In this document: one piece after another, positions 17,128 to 26,282 of the stretch
How the letters are laid out: every line of letters begins with the position of its first letter
How positions within the stretch are numbered: the first letter of the stretch is position 1
Assembly (NCBI GenBank): GCA_022843945.1
Contig: JALHMR010000003.1
Location: forward strand, 1 to 64,000
From: Rhodospirillaceae bacterium
GTDB taxonomy: Bacteria; Pseudomonadota; Alphaproteobacteria; CACIAM-22H2
Length of the DNA stretch: 64,000 nucleotides
Direction: 5' to 3'
Program-made: the position numbers and the translations under genes
The notes under the pieces: model-generated
Seen by the model: only the letters and a program-made list of their open reading frames with translations
Databases searched by the model: none
What the model was told of the DNA's origin: nothing

Positions 17128-18099
17128 TTAGTCGGCAAACCCGGCCGGGTTCGCCCGGTCAGCCAAGACGATCGCCCAGTTCCGGAAAGCCCCGTCGACC
17201 AGCCGCCCACCGGCATCGGTGGCGTGTGCGCTGAGCGACACGGACTGCATCAGATTGCCGCCGATCGCCAGCATCCGCCCCTCGTGGCCCGATATCTGCA
17301 CCGCCACCACGATGTCGCAATGCGCAGCCCCCAGCCGCCAATCGGCGGCCTCCGGCGTCCAGGGCGGCCGCGCCGCCTGGGCGCGATAGCTGCAGGCGAT
17401 GTCGCCCGGCCGGGGCGCGAAACGCGCGGCCTGCCGCGCCACGTAACGCTGCCCGGGATCCGCCAGCACAGCGCCGGTATAGGCATCGTGGGCCTCGCCA
17501 TAGACGAAGCTTCCCGCCCCCGGATGTTCCCGGATGGCCGTCGTCACGACGTAAGAGATGAAGGCCGCCGACCAGGGGATGGTCCAGCTGGCCGGCCGGC
17601 CTGCGCTGACCGCCAGGGCCCCGTCGCGGAAATCGCTCTCCAGCCGCTCGCGCGCCCGCTCTGTCGGCGCCGCGTCGCCATAGAGCGGCTGCCAGTAAGC
17701 TTTCACCCGGGAGAACAGGCGCAGATCGTTCTCCCAGCAGCCGGCCGCGGCCAGCACCGGATAAGGTCCCGCGGCATCGTCGCCCGAGAGCCGGCGCACC
17801 GCCTGGGTACGCACCGTATCCAGGGCGCGGAAATCCACGATCTGCCCGCCCCAGCTCCGCCACTCGGCGAGCGCCTGCGCGACCACCGCCCGGGTTGCCG
17901 GCGGCAGGTCGGACGGCACGGCAAAGGAATACTCCGGCAATAGCGGACCCTGCCCGCAATCGCGCTGGGCGGCCGTCGTTTCCGCCACCGGCACGGGCTG
18001 GCCCACCGGCACGGCGCTGCAGCCGGCCAATCCGGCAGCAACGAGCCCGGTTGCCAGGGCCGCTAAAACCGGAATTAATCGCCACCCCGGAGGCTTCAT
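17128..18099 (-). CDS. DUF2272 domain lipoprotein
   Basis: 323 residues. A type II signal peptide with lipobox LAGC (Cys about residue 28) predicts membrane anchoring. The DUF2272 domain occupies most of the C-terminal half, with PWSAAFISYVV, a central H-D-A-Y segment (YGEAHDAYTGAVL), FAPRPGDIACSYRA and AAHCDIVVAV. The spaced Cys/His pattern recalls CHAP/NlpC-type amidases, but no activity is established that I know of. The start at 18099 uses the first Met before the hydrophobic core; Met at 18117 is possible. Its start codon faces, and overlaps by two bases, that of the divergent monooxygenase. Confidence 0.75.
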   Translation of the reverse strand: MKPPGWRLIPVLAALATGLVAAGLAGCSAVPVGQPVPVAETTAAQRDCGQGPLLPEYSFAVPSDLPPATRAVVAQALAEWRSWGGQIVDFRALDTVRTQAVRRLSGDDAAGPYPVLAAAGCWENDLRLFSRVKAYWQPLYGDAAPTERARERLESDFRDGALAVSAGRPASWTIPWSAAFISYVVTTAIREHPGAGSFVYGEAHDAYTGAVLADPGQRYVARQAARFAPRPGDIACSYRAQAARPPWTPEAADWRLGAAHCDIVVAVQISGHEGRMLAIGGNLMQSVSLSAHATDAGGRLVDGAFRNWAIVLADRANPAGFAD

Positions 18100-19142
18100 G
18101 ACGCCCACGCCCACCATCGATAGACCCGCTCCCATGCAGCTCTCGTTCTTCACCGTCCAGGACCACTCCGGATCGCGAACGGGACATTCCGCAATTGTAC
18201 GACGCCGTCATGGCGCTCGCCGAACACGCCGATGCCCTGGGTTACGATACCTTCTTCTCCGCCGAGCACCATTTCCACGAATACGGGGTGGTCCCCCATC
18301 CGGCCGTGCTGCTATCCGCCCTCGCCCAGCGGACCAAGCGCCTGCGCCTGGGCTCGGCCATCGCCACCCTGCCCTTCCACAACCCGGTCAATATCGCCGA
18401 AGCCTACGCCATGGTCGACGTGATCTCGGGCGGGCGCATGGTCCTCGGTGTCGGCTCCGGCTATCTCAAGCACGAGTTCGCCGGCTACGGCATCGATGGC
18501 GCCGAAAAGCGCGAGCGTTTCGACGAGGCGCTGACAATCCTCCGCCGTCTGTTGCGGGGCGAGCGGGTGACGACCGATGGGCGATTTACCCGGCTGCAGG
18601 ACGTCGCCATCAATGTCCGCCCGGTGCAGAAGTCCGTGCCCATCTACGTGGCCGTGCTCAACAAGGACGCGCTCTATCATGTCGGCCGGCAGGGCAACGA
18701 CGTGATGTGCGTACCCTATGCGTCGGTCGATCGCTTCGACGAGGTGGAGGGGATGGTGAGCGCCTATCGGCGCGGCCGGTCCGAGGCCGGCCTCGATGCC
18801 GCAGAAACCGGCCTATGGACCTTTCATACCCATGTGGCCGAAACCAGCGCGGAATGCCGCAGCCAGGCCGAGGGACCGTTCAACCTCTACGTCGCGACAC
18901 GGCTTTACGCAAAGCAGCAGACCTATGACGACATCCTGGCGAGCGACCTTGCCCTGTTCGGATCCGTCGAGCAGGTCATCGAGAAGATGCTGCGGATCTA
19001 TGACATGGGCATTCGCCACGTCGTGGCCCTGCAGAATTTCGGGTTGATGCCGCAGGCGCAGGTGCGCGCGGCCATGACTCTGATGTCGCAGGAAGTCATG
19101 CCGGCGGTTCAGGCGCGCCTGGCACGCCGGACAAACCGCTAG
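18098..19142 (+). pseudogene. LLM-class (luciferase-like) flavin monooxygenase with N-terminal frameshift
   Basis: From ATG 18098, with GGAGG at 18089-18093, the frame reads to MQLSFFTVQDH (Met at 18134), the usual N-terminal strand of bacterial luciferase-like monooxygenases. Right after GACCAC (DH, 18161-18166) the homologous sequence continues in another frame as PDRERDIPQLYDAVMALAEHADALG, running intact to TAG at 19142. Two bases appear to be missing where a Tyr/Pro codon pair is expected. The downstream frame (from TTG 18195, 315 residues) keeps the FFSAEHHFHEYG motif, GRMVLGVGSGY and the rest of the TIM barrel. Either a recent mutation, a sequencing error, or initiation inside the gene. 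The stop overlaps the msrB stop through CTAG. Confidence 0.75.
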
Positions 19143-19558
19143 GCTTTCGGCTCGCCCTCGGGCGTGAATTTCATCGCCACGCCATTCATGCAGTAGCGCA
19201 GGCCGGTCGGCTTGGGGCCGTCCTCGAAGACGTGACCGAGATGGCCGCCGCAACGCGAGCAGTGCACTTCCGTCCGGGTCATGAAGAAGGAGCGGTCGCT
19301 GGTTGTGCCCACGGCACCGTCGATCGGCTGCCAGAAGCTCGGCCAGCCCGTGCCGCTGTTGAATTTGGTCTGCGAAGCAAAGAGCGGCTGGTCGCAGCCG
19401 GCGCAGATGAATTGCCCGGGCCGGTATTCCTTGTCGAGCGGGCTGGTGCCGGCCCGCTCCGTGCCGTGCTTTCGCAAGACGTAGAACTGGTCCGGCGACA
19501 GTCGGGTCTTCCACTCGGCGTCCGTGTGACTGACCGGATATTTCGTGTCGCTGCTCAT
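19139..19558 (-). CDS. msrB: peptide-methionine (R)-S-oxide reductase
   Basis: 139 residues. Zinc-binding CxxC pairs are at 52/55 (CAGC) and 100/103 (CSRC). The active-site Cys is C123 in LRYCMNGVAM. The signature TKFNSGTGWPSFWQP is present in the middle. It reduces the R-epimer of methionine sulfoxide in proteins using thioredoxin. The ATG at 19558 is preferred, with GGAG just upstream; a TTG 9 bases earlier is in frame. No signal peptide, so cytoplasmic. Convergent with the broken monooxygenase. Confidence 0.92.
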   Translation of the reverse strand: MSSDTKYPVSHTDAEWKTRLSPDQFYVLRKHGTERAGTSPLDKEYRPGQFICAGCDQPLFASQTKFNSGTGWPSFWQPIDGAVGTTSDRSFFMTRTEVHCSRCGGHLGHVFEDGPKPTGLRYCMNGVAMKFTPEGEPKA

Positions 19559-19596
19559 GGTCTCCAATATAGGCGCGGGCGCCGCGAAGACCAGTC

Positions 19597-20898
19597 TCAG
19601 GTCCCGGTGGCGGTTCGCGGCTCCGGCATCGTGGCGCCGTCAAGCGTCGCCCCCTCGAGATTGACGTTCTCGAGATTTGCGCCGGCGAGCACGGCTTCCG
19701 TCAGGTTGGCGCGCGTCAGCAGGGCGTCGGTGAGGTTGGCATTCTTCAGCATCGTCGATTTGAGCGTCGCCTCGGTGAGATCGGCACCGGCGAGGTTGGC
19801 CGGCCACAGGCGCCCCGTCGGCTTGCCGTCCGGTCCCTTCATGTCGACCGCCGCGATGCTGGCGCTCGACAGGTTGGCCTTGGTCAGCTTGGCGGTCGAG
19901 AGATTGGCGCCGTCGAGCACCGCTCCGGTCAGATCCGCACCCGTGAGATCAGCGCCGAACAGATCCGACATCACCAGCGAGGTGCCGATCAGCCGCGCCC
20001 CGACGAGCTTGGCGTTGCGCAACGAGGCGCCGCTGAGGTTGAGATGCGAAAGATCGATCTGGGTCATTTCGGCGCCGGTGAGATTGGCGCGCGCACCCTG
20101 CTTGCCGTCGGTCTTGATCCAGGCGATATGCGCCCGGATCGTGGTCTGCACGACGTCCGAGAAGGAGTCGGCCGGCTTCGCCGTATTGACGCCCGCCGTA
20201 TTGGCCCGGGACAGGTCCAGGCCGTCAGTCTTGGCGCCGACAAGATTGGCTCCCTGGAGATTGGCGCCGTCGACCGCGGCACCGGAGAGGTCGGCGCCCT
20301 TGAGATTGGCCCCGACCAGGCTCGCGCCTTCGAGATTGACCCCCTTGAGGTCGGCATTGGTGAGGTTCGTCTTGTTGAGCTGCGCCTTGACGAGGTTGCA
20401 GCCGCTCATCCGGGCGCCGGAGCAATCCGCCTCATTCAGGGTGGCTGACGACAGGTCGGCTCCCGAGATGTTGGCTTTGGCGGGAGCGGCCTTCTCCTGG
20501 CCGGGCGCCGACGTATCGGAGGTCCGCGTGGTCGGCCCGGCCTTGGTGTCGCTGGTCAGCAGCGTACCGCCGCGCAGGTCGGCGTCGCGGAGGTTGGCCC
20601 CCTTCATCTTGGTGCCGCGCAGATAGGCGCCCCGCAGGTCGGCGCGCACGCATATTGCATTGCTCAGATCGGCACGATCGAGATTGGCGGCAAACAGGTC
20701 GGCCTCGGTGAGGTCGGCGCCGATCAGAACCGCACGCGCCAGATTGGCACCCGAGAGCTTGGCGCCCTTCAGGTTTGCCTTCGGCAAGGTAACGCCCTGC
20801 AGGTCCGCCATGGCCAGATTGGCACGGACCCCGCCGGGCTTTCTGCCCAACCAGCGCTCATGCAGCGCCAGCACCTTCATCAGTTCCTGCGGCGTCAT
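19597..20898 (-). CDS. pentapeptide-repeat protein
   Basis: 433 residues. After an N-terminal helix (TPQELMKVLALHERWLGRKPGG) nearly the whole chain is A-(D/N)-L-x-x pentapeptide repeats (ANLAMADLQGVTLPKANLKGAKL and similar). One interruption at about residues 105-130 (TSDTKAGPTTRTSD, Pro/Ala-rich) and a second at about 220-250 (no repeats, VVQTTIRAHIAWIKTDGK) split the solenoid into three blocks. The fold is a right-handed quadrilateral beta helix. Function unknown; some members mimic DNA. ATG 20898 is preferred to the in-frame TTG 6 bases earlier. It lies on the same strand upstream of MsrB. Confidence 0.85.
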   Translation of the reverse strand: MTPQELMKVLALHERWLGRKPGGVRANLAMADLQGVTLPKANLKGAKLSGANLARAVLIGADLTEADLFAANLDRADLSNAICVRADLRGAYLRGTKMKGANLRDADLRGGTLLTSDTKAGPTTRTSDTSAPGQEKAAPAKANISGADLSSATLNEADCSGARMSGCNLVKAQLNKTNLTNADLKGVNLEGASLVGANLKGADLSGAAVDGANLQGANLVGAKTDGLDLSRANTAGVNTAKPADSFSDVVQTTIRAHIAWIKTDGKQGARANLTGAEMTQIDLSHLNLSGASLRNAKLVGARLIGTSLVMSDLFGADLTGADLTGAVLDGANLSTAKLTKANLSSASIAAVDMKGPDGKPTGRLWPANLAGADLTEATLKSTMLKNANLTDALLTRANLTEAVLAGANLENVNLEGATLDGATMPEPRTATGT

Positions 20899-20987
20899 TG
20901 GCAACCAGTCTAACCTTGGTTTTCCTCAACGGCAAACGGGCTTACCGAACAGTTCGGAATCTCTTCACCAGCGTGCTTGAGGGAAAA

Positions 20988-22409
20988 TTAACGGCCGGCG
21001 GGGGCGGCCTCCCGCCCTTCGATCTCCGGATCGGCGAGCCCCAGCACCGGGAACAGGCTGTAGGTCGCCGCCAGCAGCCGAAATTCACCGAACCGGGCCG
21101 TCAGTTCACCGGTGACGAGCCCACTGGCCGCGCCGAAATAGTCCGCCTCGGCATCCAGCAGGTCGATAACCGTCTTGCGGCCCACCTCGAATTGCTCGCG
21201 GTAGGCCCCGCGCGCCAGCGACGACTGGCGAACCTGCTCCTGAAGGACCGGTATGCGATCGAGCGCCGTGGTCAGCGCGTTCCAGGAAAGCTGTGTCTCC
21301 TGCTCGAGATTGCGCCTGGTCTGCAGCAGCGTGTTGCGCGAGCGCGCGATGCGCTCCAGCGAGGCCCGGCGCCGGGCGACATCGGCGCCGCCCGAGTAAA
21401 GATTGTAGCGCATGACCAGCAAGGCCGAATTGTCGTTGTTCATGCCCATGACGCCGTCGACGTTCTTGTTGCGGTTGGCGCCCAATTCGAGATCGACCCG
21501 CGGCCAGAAACGCCCGTCCGCCTGCTGCAACTCACCGCTTGCCGCCTCGATATCCTTGTTCGCAGCGCGAATTCCGGGGCTGCGATCGACGGCCCGGTCG
21601 AAGGCCTCGGTCTCGTTGGCGGGCAGATCCGTCCGCATCGGGGCGATGGGCGCCAGGACACTGGGCCGGATGCCCACCACACGGAAAAAAGTTGCTTCGG
21701 CATCACGCAGGCGGCCGCGCGCCTGCGTAAGCGCGGCCTGAACGCCGGCGCGCCGGGCTTCGGCGCGGGGGAGCTCGGTCGTGTCACCGCGCCCGAGGCC
21801 CGCCGCCGGCCGCTCGGCACGCGGATCGTCGCTCAGCCCGGCCCGGGCCCGGGCCCGCCCCAGGACCTCGGCATGGCTGGCGACATTCTCCTCGGCCAGC
21901 CGCACGAGTTCACGGTTTCGCAGAACTTCCAGGTAGGCCTCGACGGCAGCCAGGGCGACCGTGTTGGCCGAAACCTTCACCCGCTCGCCGGCGGCGCCTT
22001 CGCGCGCCCGCGCACGGTCCACATCGCCGGCGGTGGAAAACCCATCGAACAGGTTCTGACGCAGCGTGATACCGGCCTCATTGCGCCAGAGCGTCGGGTC
22101 GGTGCCGGATTGCAGCCGGGTCGTCGGGGTACTGCTGTGCTCGATGCCCGTCGCGCCGCGCAGGTCCAGCAGCGGGTAATAACCGGAGCGGGCCTGGCGG
22201 GTCTCCTGCTCGGCTATCCGCACATCGTCACGCGAGATCAGAACGTCGGGATTCGTCCGCAGGGCGCCACGCACCGCCTCGTCGAGGGTGAGCGCGCTGG
22301 ACGGCTCGGACGTAACCGCAACCAAGGCTACTGCCGCGAGGAGCCAGGGCCCGATTTTTCGCCAATTGGCGACGGGCCGCGGCAGGCGCACGGAAAGGGC
22401 AGCTTTCAT
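20988..22409 (-). CDS. TolC-family outer-membrane channel of the type I secretion system
   Basis: 473 residues. Signal peptide to about residue 40 (ending SSALT), then two outer-membrane-efflux repeats. The first begins LTLDEAVRGALRTNPDVLISRDDVRIAEQ and the second near residue 255 with EAFDRAVDRSPGIRAANKDIEAA. YNLYSGGA and QFEVGRKTVIDLLDAEADYF are characteristic of the type I secretion (LapE/AggA-like) subgroup. It forms the outer-membrane exit for the exporter encoded divergently 242 bases away. A long coiled-coil content with many Ala/Arg/Glu fits the alpha barrel. Confidence 0.88.
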   Translation of the reverse strand: MKAALSVRLPRPVANWRKIGPWLLAAVALVAVTSEPSSALTLDEAVRGALRTNPDVLISRDDVRIAEQETRQARSGYYPLLDLRGATGIEHSSTPTTRLQSGTDPTLWRNEAGITLRQNLFDGFSTAGDVDRARAREGAAGERVKVSANTVALAAVEAYLEVLRNRELVRLAEENVASHAEVLGRARARAGLSDDPRAERPAAGLGRGDTTELPRAEARRAGVQAALTQARGRLRDAEATFFRVVGIRPSVLAPIAPMRTDLPANETEAFDRAVDRSPGIRAANKDIEAASGELQQADGRFWPRVDLELGANRNKNVDGVMGMNNDNSALLVMRYNLYSGGADVARRRASLERIARSRNTLLQTRRNLEQETQLSWNALTTALDRIPVLQEQVRQSSLARGAYREQFEVGRKTVIDLLDAEADYFGAASGLVTGELTARFGEFRLLAATYSLFPVLGLADPEIEGREAAPAGR

Positions 22410-22650
22410 CAACCTACTAGTTGCCTGTTAAGCCTTGCTCTTTCCTTAATCCGATTCGTGCTAATAGCCTAAAACTCCTTGATCGGACTGTTCTCTTCCA
22501 TACCGAAACATTCCACTTCCATCCCCGAGCGAAATTCTTGAATATTCTTGATAAATTGCAAGTGTCTAAGAGCGAGTCGCGAACGAGCGCATCGCCCCGC
22601 TTGCCCTCCCCACGCCTTTTGCGCCGGAATGCCAAGGACTCGACCGGATC
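22410..22650. promoter_or_regulatory. divergent intergenic region between tolC-like and ABC exporter genes
   Basis: 241 bases, A/T-rich compared with the flanks, especially 22436-22570 (stretches such as TTCTTGAATATTCTTGATAA). It should hold promoters for both the outer-membrane channel (-) and the exporter operon (+). I see no clear operator palindrome. Confidence 0.4.
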
Positions 22651-24864
22651 GTGAGCCCCAACGACGCGGATACGCCCCAAGGCACCGAAGCCGGACGCGC
22701 CCTCGCCGTACCGGCCGCAGAAACAGCGCCTGCGTGGCCGATAGCCGCGGGCCCGGTAGATCCGTTGCTCCAATGCCTGACTATCATGGCGGCGCTTTTC
22801 GAGCGCCCGCGCGGCGCCGAAGCATTGAGCGCCGGCCTGCCCTTGGTCGAGAACCGGCTGACGCCGGAACTGTTCGTGCGCGCCGCCGCCCGCGCCGGCC
22901 TGTCCGCGGCAACCGACCGGCGGCCGCTGCACAAGATTCCCAACTACACCCTGCCCTGCGTCCTGCTGCTCGCCGGCCGCAACGCCTGCATCCTGCGCCG
23001 CATTGAGAACGGGGTGGCTGAGGTCATCCTGCCGGAAAGCGGCCGCGGTACGACGCGCCTGCCGCTGGCCGAGCTCGACGGCCTGTACGCAGGCTACGTC
23101 ATTTTCGTCCGACCGGACGTGCAATTCGACGACCGCCGCGACGGAATCGAGGAAACGGCGCCCAAAAGCTGGTTCTGGGGCACGATCTTCAGCTTCTGGC
23201 CGGTCTATCTCGAGGTCGCGCTGGCGGCGCTGGTGGTCAACATCTTCGCGCTCACCGGCTCGCTCTTCGCCATGAACGTCTACGACCGGGTCGTGCCGAA
23301 TAACGCACTGGAGACGCTGTGGGTGCTGGCGCTGGGCGCCGGGGTGGTCTTTACCTTCGATCTGATCCTGCGCTCCGTGCGCACGTACTTCCTCGACAAT
23401 GTCGGCACCCGCGCCGATGTGCTGCTCGCCAGCCGCATCTTCGAGCATGTGCTGGGCGTCCGCATGGCCGGACGGCCGGCCTCGGCCGGCGCCTTCGCCA
23501 GCCACTTGCGCGAATTCGAGACGCTGCGCGACTTTTTCACCTCCTCCACGCTCACCGCCCTCATCGATCTGCCTTTTGCCCTGCTGTTCATGCTGGTGAT
23601 CTGGCAGATCGGCGGGCCACTCGCCGCGATACCGGCGATCGCCTTCCCGGTCGTCGCCATCCTCGGCTTCCTGATACAGATTCCGCTCAATCGTGCCATC
23701 CGCCGCAATTTCCAGGACACCACGCATAAGCACGGCATCCTGGTCGAGACGATCGGCGGCCTGGAGACGATCAAGGCGCTCGGCGCCGAGGGACGGATGC
23801 TGGGCCGCTGGGAGAGCATCGTCGCCAGAACCGCGCGTTCCGGCACCCAGGCCCGCACCTTCTCGGCGCTGGCCATCAACTTTTCGCTCTTCGCCCAGAA
23901 CGCCGTGTCGATCGTCATGGTCATCGCCGGCGTCTACATGATCGGCGATGGCCTGCTGACGCTCGGTGCCCTCATTGCCTGCACCATGCTGGCGGGCCGC
24001 GCCATGCTGCCGCTCTCGCAGGTCGCCGCACTTGCCACGCGGCTCGAGCAATCGCTCGCCTCGCTTGATGCCCTCAACAAGGTCATGGCGCTGCCGGTGG
24101 AACGCCCGCCCGGTGCGCATTTCGTTCACCGCGCGGATATGCGGGGCGAGATCGAGTTCCGCAATGTCAGCTTCGCCTATCCGAACCAGAAGCTCGGTGC
24201 GCTCAACGGGCTCAGCCTTTTCATCCGGGCCGGCGAGCGGGTCGGCATCATCGGCCGTATCGGTTCCGGTAAGAGTACCATTGCCCGGCTGATGCTCAGC
24301 CTCTACGAGCCGCAAGGCGGCTCGATCCTGGTCGACGGCACGGATCTGCGGCAGCTCGATCCGGCGAGTCTGCGCCAACGTACCGGCTGCGTGCTGCAGG
24401 ATGTCTATCTGTTTCACGGGACGGTCCGCGACAACATCCTGGCCGGGGCACCCGCCGCCGACGACGCCGCCCTGCTGCGTGCCGCCTATGTGTCGGGCGT
24501 CGACGAGTTCGCCAATCGCCATCCGCTCGGCTACGACATCCCGGTCGGTGAGCGCGGCGAGCTGCTCTCGGGTGGCCAGCGCCAGGCCGTTGCCGTGGCC
24601 CGGGCGCTGATCGGCGATCCGCCGATCCTGATCCTCGATGAACCGACCAGCGCCATGGACAACAGCTCCGAGACGCTGTTCAAGATGCGCCTCGGCGAGA
24701 TGCTCCCCGGCAAGACGCTGATCCTGGTCACTCACCGCTCGTCCCTGCTCAGCCTGGTCGACCGGCTGGTCGTCATCGATGGCGGCCGCGTGGTGGCCGA
24801 TGGCCCGCGCGAGACCGTGATGGCCGCCCTCGCTCAGGGCAAGGTCAAGACAGGTAAGGGCTGA
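22651..24864 (+). CDS. type I secretion ABC transporter (LapB/RtxB-like) with degenerate C39 domain
   Basis: 737 residues from a GTG start. The N-terminal 140 residues form a C39-peptidase-like domain without the catalytic Cys (LLQCLTIMAALFERP... RLTPELFVRAAARAGL), as in exporters of RTX and LapA-type proteins. A transmembrane domain follows (about 165-460, containing WPVYLEVALAALVVNIFALTGSLFAMNVYDRVVPNN). The nucleotide-binding domain has Walker A GRIGSGKST near residue 535, signature LLSGGQRQ and Walker B ILILDEPTSAMD. It energises export of the two repeat proteins encoded downstream. Gap to the adaptor gene is 3 bases. Confidence 0.92.
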   Translation: MSPNDADTPQGTEAGRALAVPAAETAPAWPIAAGPVDPLLQCLTIMAALFERPRGAEALSAGLPLVENRLTPELFVRAAARAGLSAATDRRPLHKIPNYTLPCVLLLAGRNACILRRIENGVAEVILPESGRGTTRLPLAELDGLYAGYVIFVRPDVQFDDRRDGIEETAPKSWFWGTIFSFWPVYLEVALAALVVNIFALTGSLFAMNVYDRVVPNNALETLWVLALGAGVVFTFDLILRSVRTYFLDNVGTRADVLLASRIFEHVLGVRMAGRPASAGAFASHLREFETLRDFFTSSTLTALIDLPFALLFMLVIWQIGGPLAAIPAIAFPVVAILGFLIQIPLNRAIRRNFQDTTHKHGILVETIGGLETIKALGAEGRMLGRWESIVARTARSGTQARTFSALAINFSLFAQNAVSIVMVIAGVYMIGDGLLTLGALIACTMLAGRAMLPLSQVAALATRLEQSLASLDALNKVMALPVERPPGAHFVHRADMRGEIEFRNVSFAYPNQKLGALNGLSLFIRAGERVGIIGRIGSGKSTIARLMLSLYEPQGGSILVDGTDLRQLDPASLRQRTGCVLQDVYLFHGTVRDNILAGAPAADDAALLRAAYVSGVDEFANRHPLGYDIPVGERGELLSGGQRQAVAVARALIGDPPILILDEPTSAMDNSSETLFKMRLGEMLPGKTLILVTHRSSLLSLVDRLVVIDGGRVVADGPRETVMAALAQGKVKTGKG

Positions 24865-24867
24865 GCG

Positions 24868-26199
24868 ATGACATCGCCATCGACCGACCGCTGGACCGAT
24901 CTCGACTTCGCGCCCGATAGCCGCGCCGCCCGTCGGCGCGGGCCGGCCGGCGGGGCACACCTGCTGCTCCTGCTGATCCTGCTGTTCATGGCGGCCTTCG
25001 TCTACTGGGCCTACCGCGCCGATATCGACGAGGTCACGCGCGGCGATGGCCGTGTCGTGCCGTCAGGTCAGGTGCAGATCATCCAGCATCCCGATGGCGG
25101 CGTCGTGCAGGAGATTCTGGTCCACGAAGGCGACATCGTCGATCGCAATGAATTGCTGATCCGCGTCGAGAGCACGATTACCGAGAGCGATTTCCGCGAG
25201 AAACGCGGTCGCTTCCTTTCCCAGATTGCCGCGATCGCCCGGCTTGAGGCGGAGCTGGAAGACAAGCCGATCCAGATGCCGCCGGAAGTCACCCGCGAAG
25301 CGCCGACGGTGGCCCAGGCCGAGCTCGACCTCCACCGCGCTCGCCAGAACGAGAACCGCACCGCCCTCGAGGTCCTGCGGAACCAGTCCGAGCAGCGCCG
25401 GCAGGAGCTTGCCGAGCTGCAAAGCAAGGAGAGGCAGCTCCGGCGCTCGGTCGACCTTGCCGCGGAAGAGCTCAAGATTACCGAACCGTTGCTGGCGCGC
25501 GGCGGCGTCAGTCGCGTCGAGGTCCTGCGCCTGCAGCGCGAGGTCAACGACCTGCGCGGCCAGCTCGAGGCCACTGGCCTTGCCATCCCGCGCGCGCAGT
25601 CGGCCATGGCCGAGGCGCAGCGGCGGATCGAGGAACGCGCGGCAACTATCCGCCGCGAGGCGCTGGGCGAGCTCAGCCGGCGCCGTGGCGAGGCCGCCTC
25701 GATCGGCGAGAGCGTCACCGCGGAAGGCGTGCGCGTGACACGCTCGGAGCTGCGCTCGCCGGTTCGTGGCGCCATCAAGCAGATCAAGATCAACACCGTA
25801 GGCGGCGTCATCCGGCCGGGGCAGGACCTGGTGGAGATCGTGCCGCTCGACGAGACCCTGCTGGTCGAGGCGAAGATCGCGCCGGCCGACGTCGCCTTCC
25901 TGCGGCCCGGGCAGAACGCGATGGTCAAGATCACGGCCTACGATTTCTCGATCTACGGCGGCCTGCCGGCCAAACTGGAGGAGATCAGCGCCGACGCCAT
26001 CCAGGACGAGAAGGGCAACAGCTTCTTCCGCATCCGCGTGCGTACGGACCGCAATTCTCTCGGCCCGGCGGACAAGCCGCTGCCGATCATCGCCGGCATG
26101 ACGGCCTCCGTCGACGTCCTGACCGGCCAGAAGACCGTGCTCGACTATCTCCTCAAGCCGATTTTCAAGGCCCGCGATCGCGCCCTTCGTGAGAGATAG
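24868..26199 (+). CDS. HlyD/LapC-type periplasmic adaptor (membrane fusion protein)
   Basis: 443 residues. A cytoplasmic N-terminal tail, one transmembrane segment (about residues 30-52, LLLLLILLFMAAFVYWAY), then a biotinyl-lipoyl half motif (GRVVPSGQVQIIQHPDGGVVQEILVHEGDIV). A long coiled coil (about 105-260) and the second lipoyl half plus beta barrel (LRSPVRGAIKQIKINTVGGVIRPGQDLVEIVPLDETLLVEAKI) complete it. It bridges the ABC exporter and the TolC-like channel. Third component of the type I apparatus and in one operon with the exporter. Confidence 0.9.
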   Translation: MTSPSTDRWTDLDFAPDSRAARRRGPAGGAHLLLLLILLFMAAFVYWAYRADIDEVTRGDGRVVPSGQVQIIQHPDGGVVQEILVHEGDIVDRNELLIRVESTITESDFREKRGRFLSQIAAIARLEAELEDKPIQMPPEVTREAPTVAQAELDLHRARQNENRTALEVLRNQSEQRRQELAELQSKERQLRRSVDLAAEELKITEPLLARGGVSRVEVLRLQREVNDLRGQLEATGLAIPRAQSAMAEAQRRIEERAATIRREALGELSRRRGEAASIGESVTAEGVRVTRSELRSPVRGAIKQIKINTVGGVIRPGQDLVEIVPLDETLLVEAKIAPADVAFLRPGQNAMVKITAYDFSIYGGLPAKLEEISADAIQDEKGNSFFRIRVRTDRNSLGPADKPLPIIAGMTASVDVLTGQKTVLDYLLKPIFKARDRALRER

Positions 26200-26282
26200 G
26201 GGCGCGAGCGTTAGAAGGCGAAATCTGACACCTATTTGACACCGGCAATACCGCGGCCGAGCGCGCACCATGGCGCCCGGTC

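Noticed and set aside
22417-24960. 847-codon open frame opposite the ABC exporter
   Set aside because: The + strand carries an intact transporter with all motifs; the - reading has no recognisable domain.
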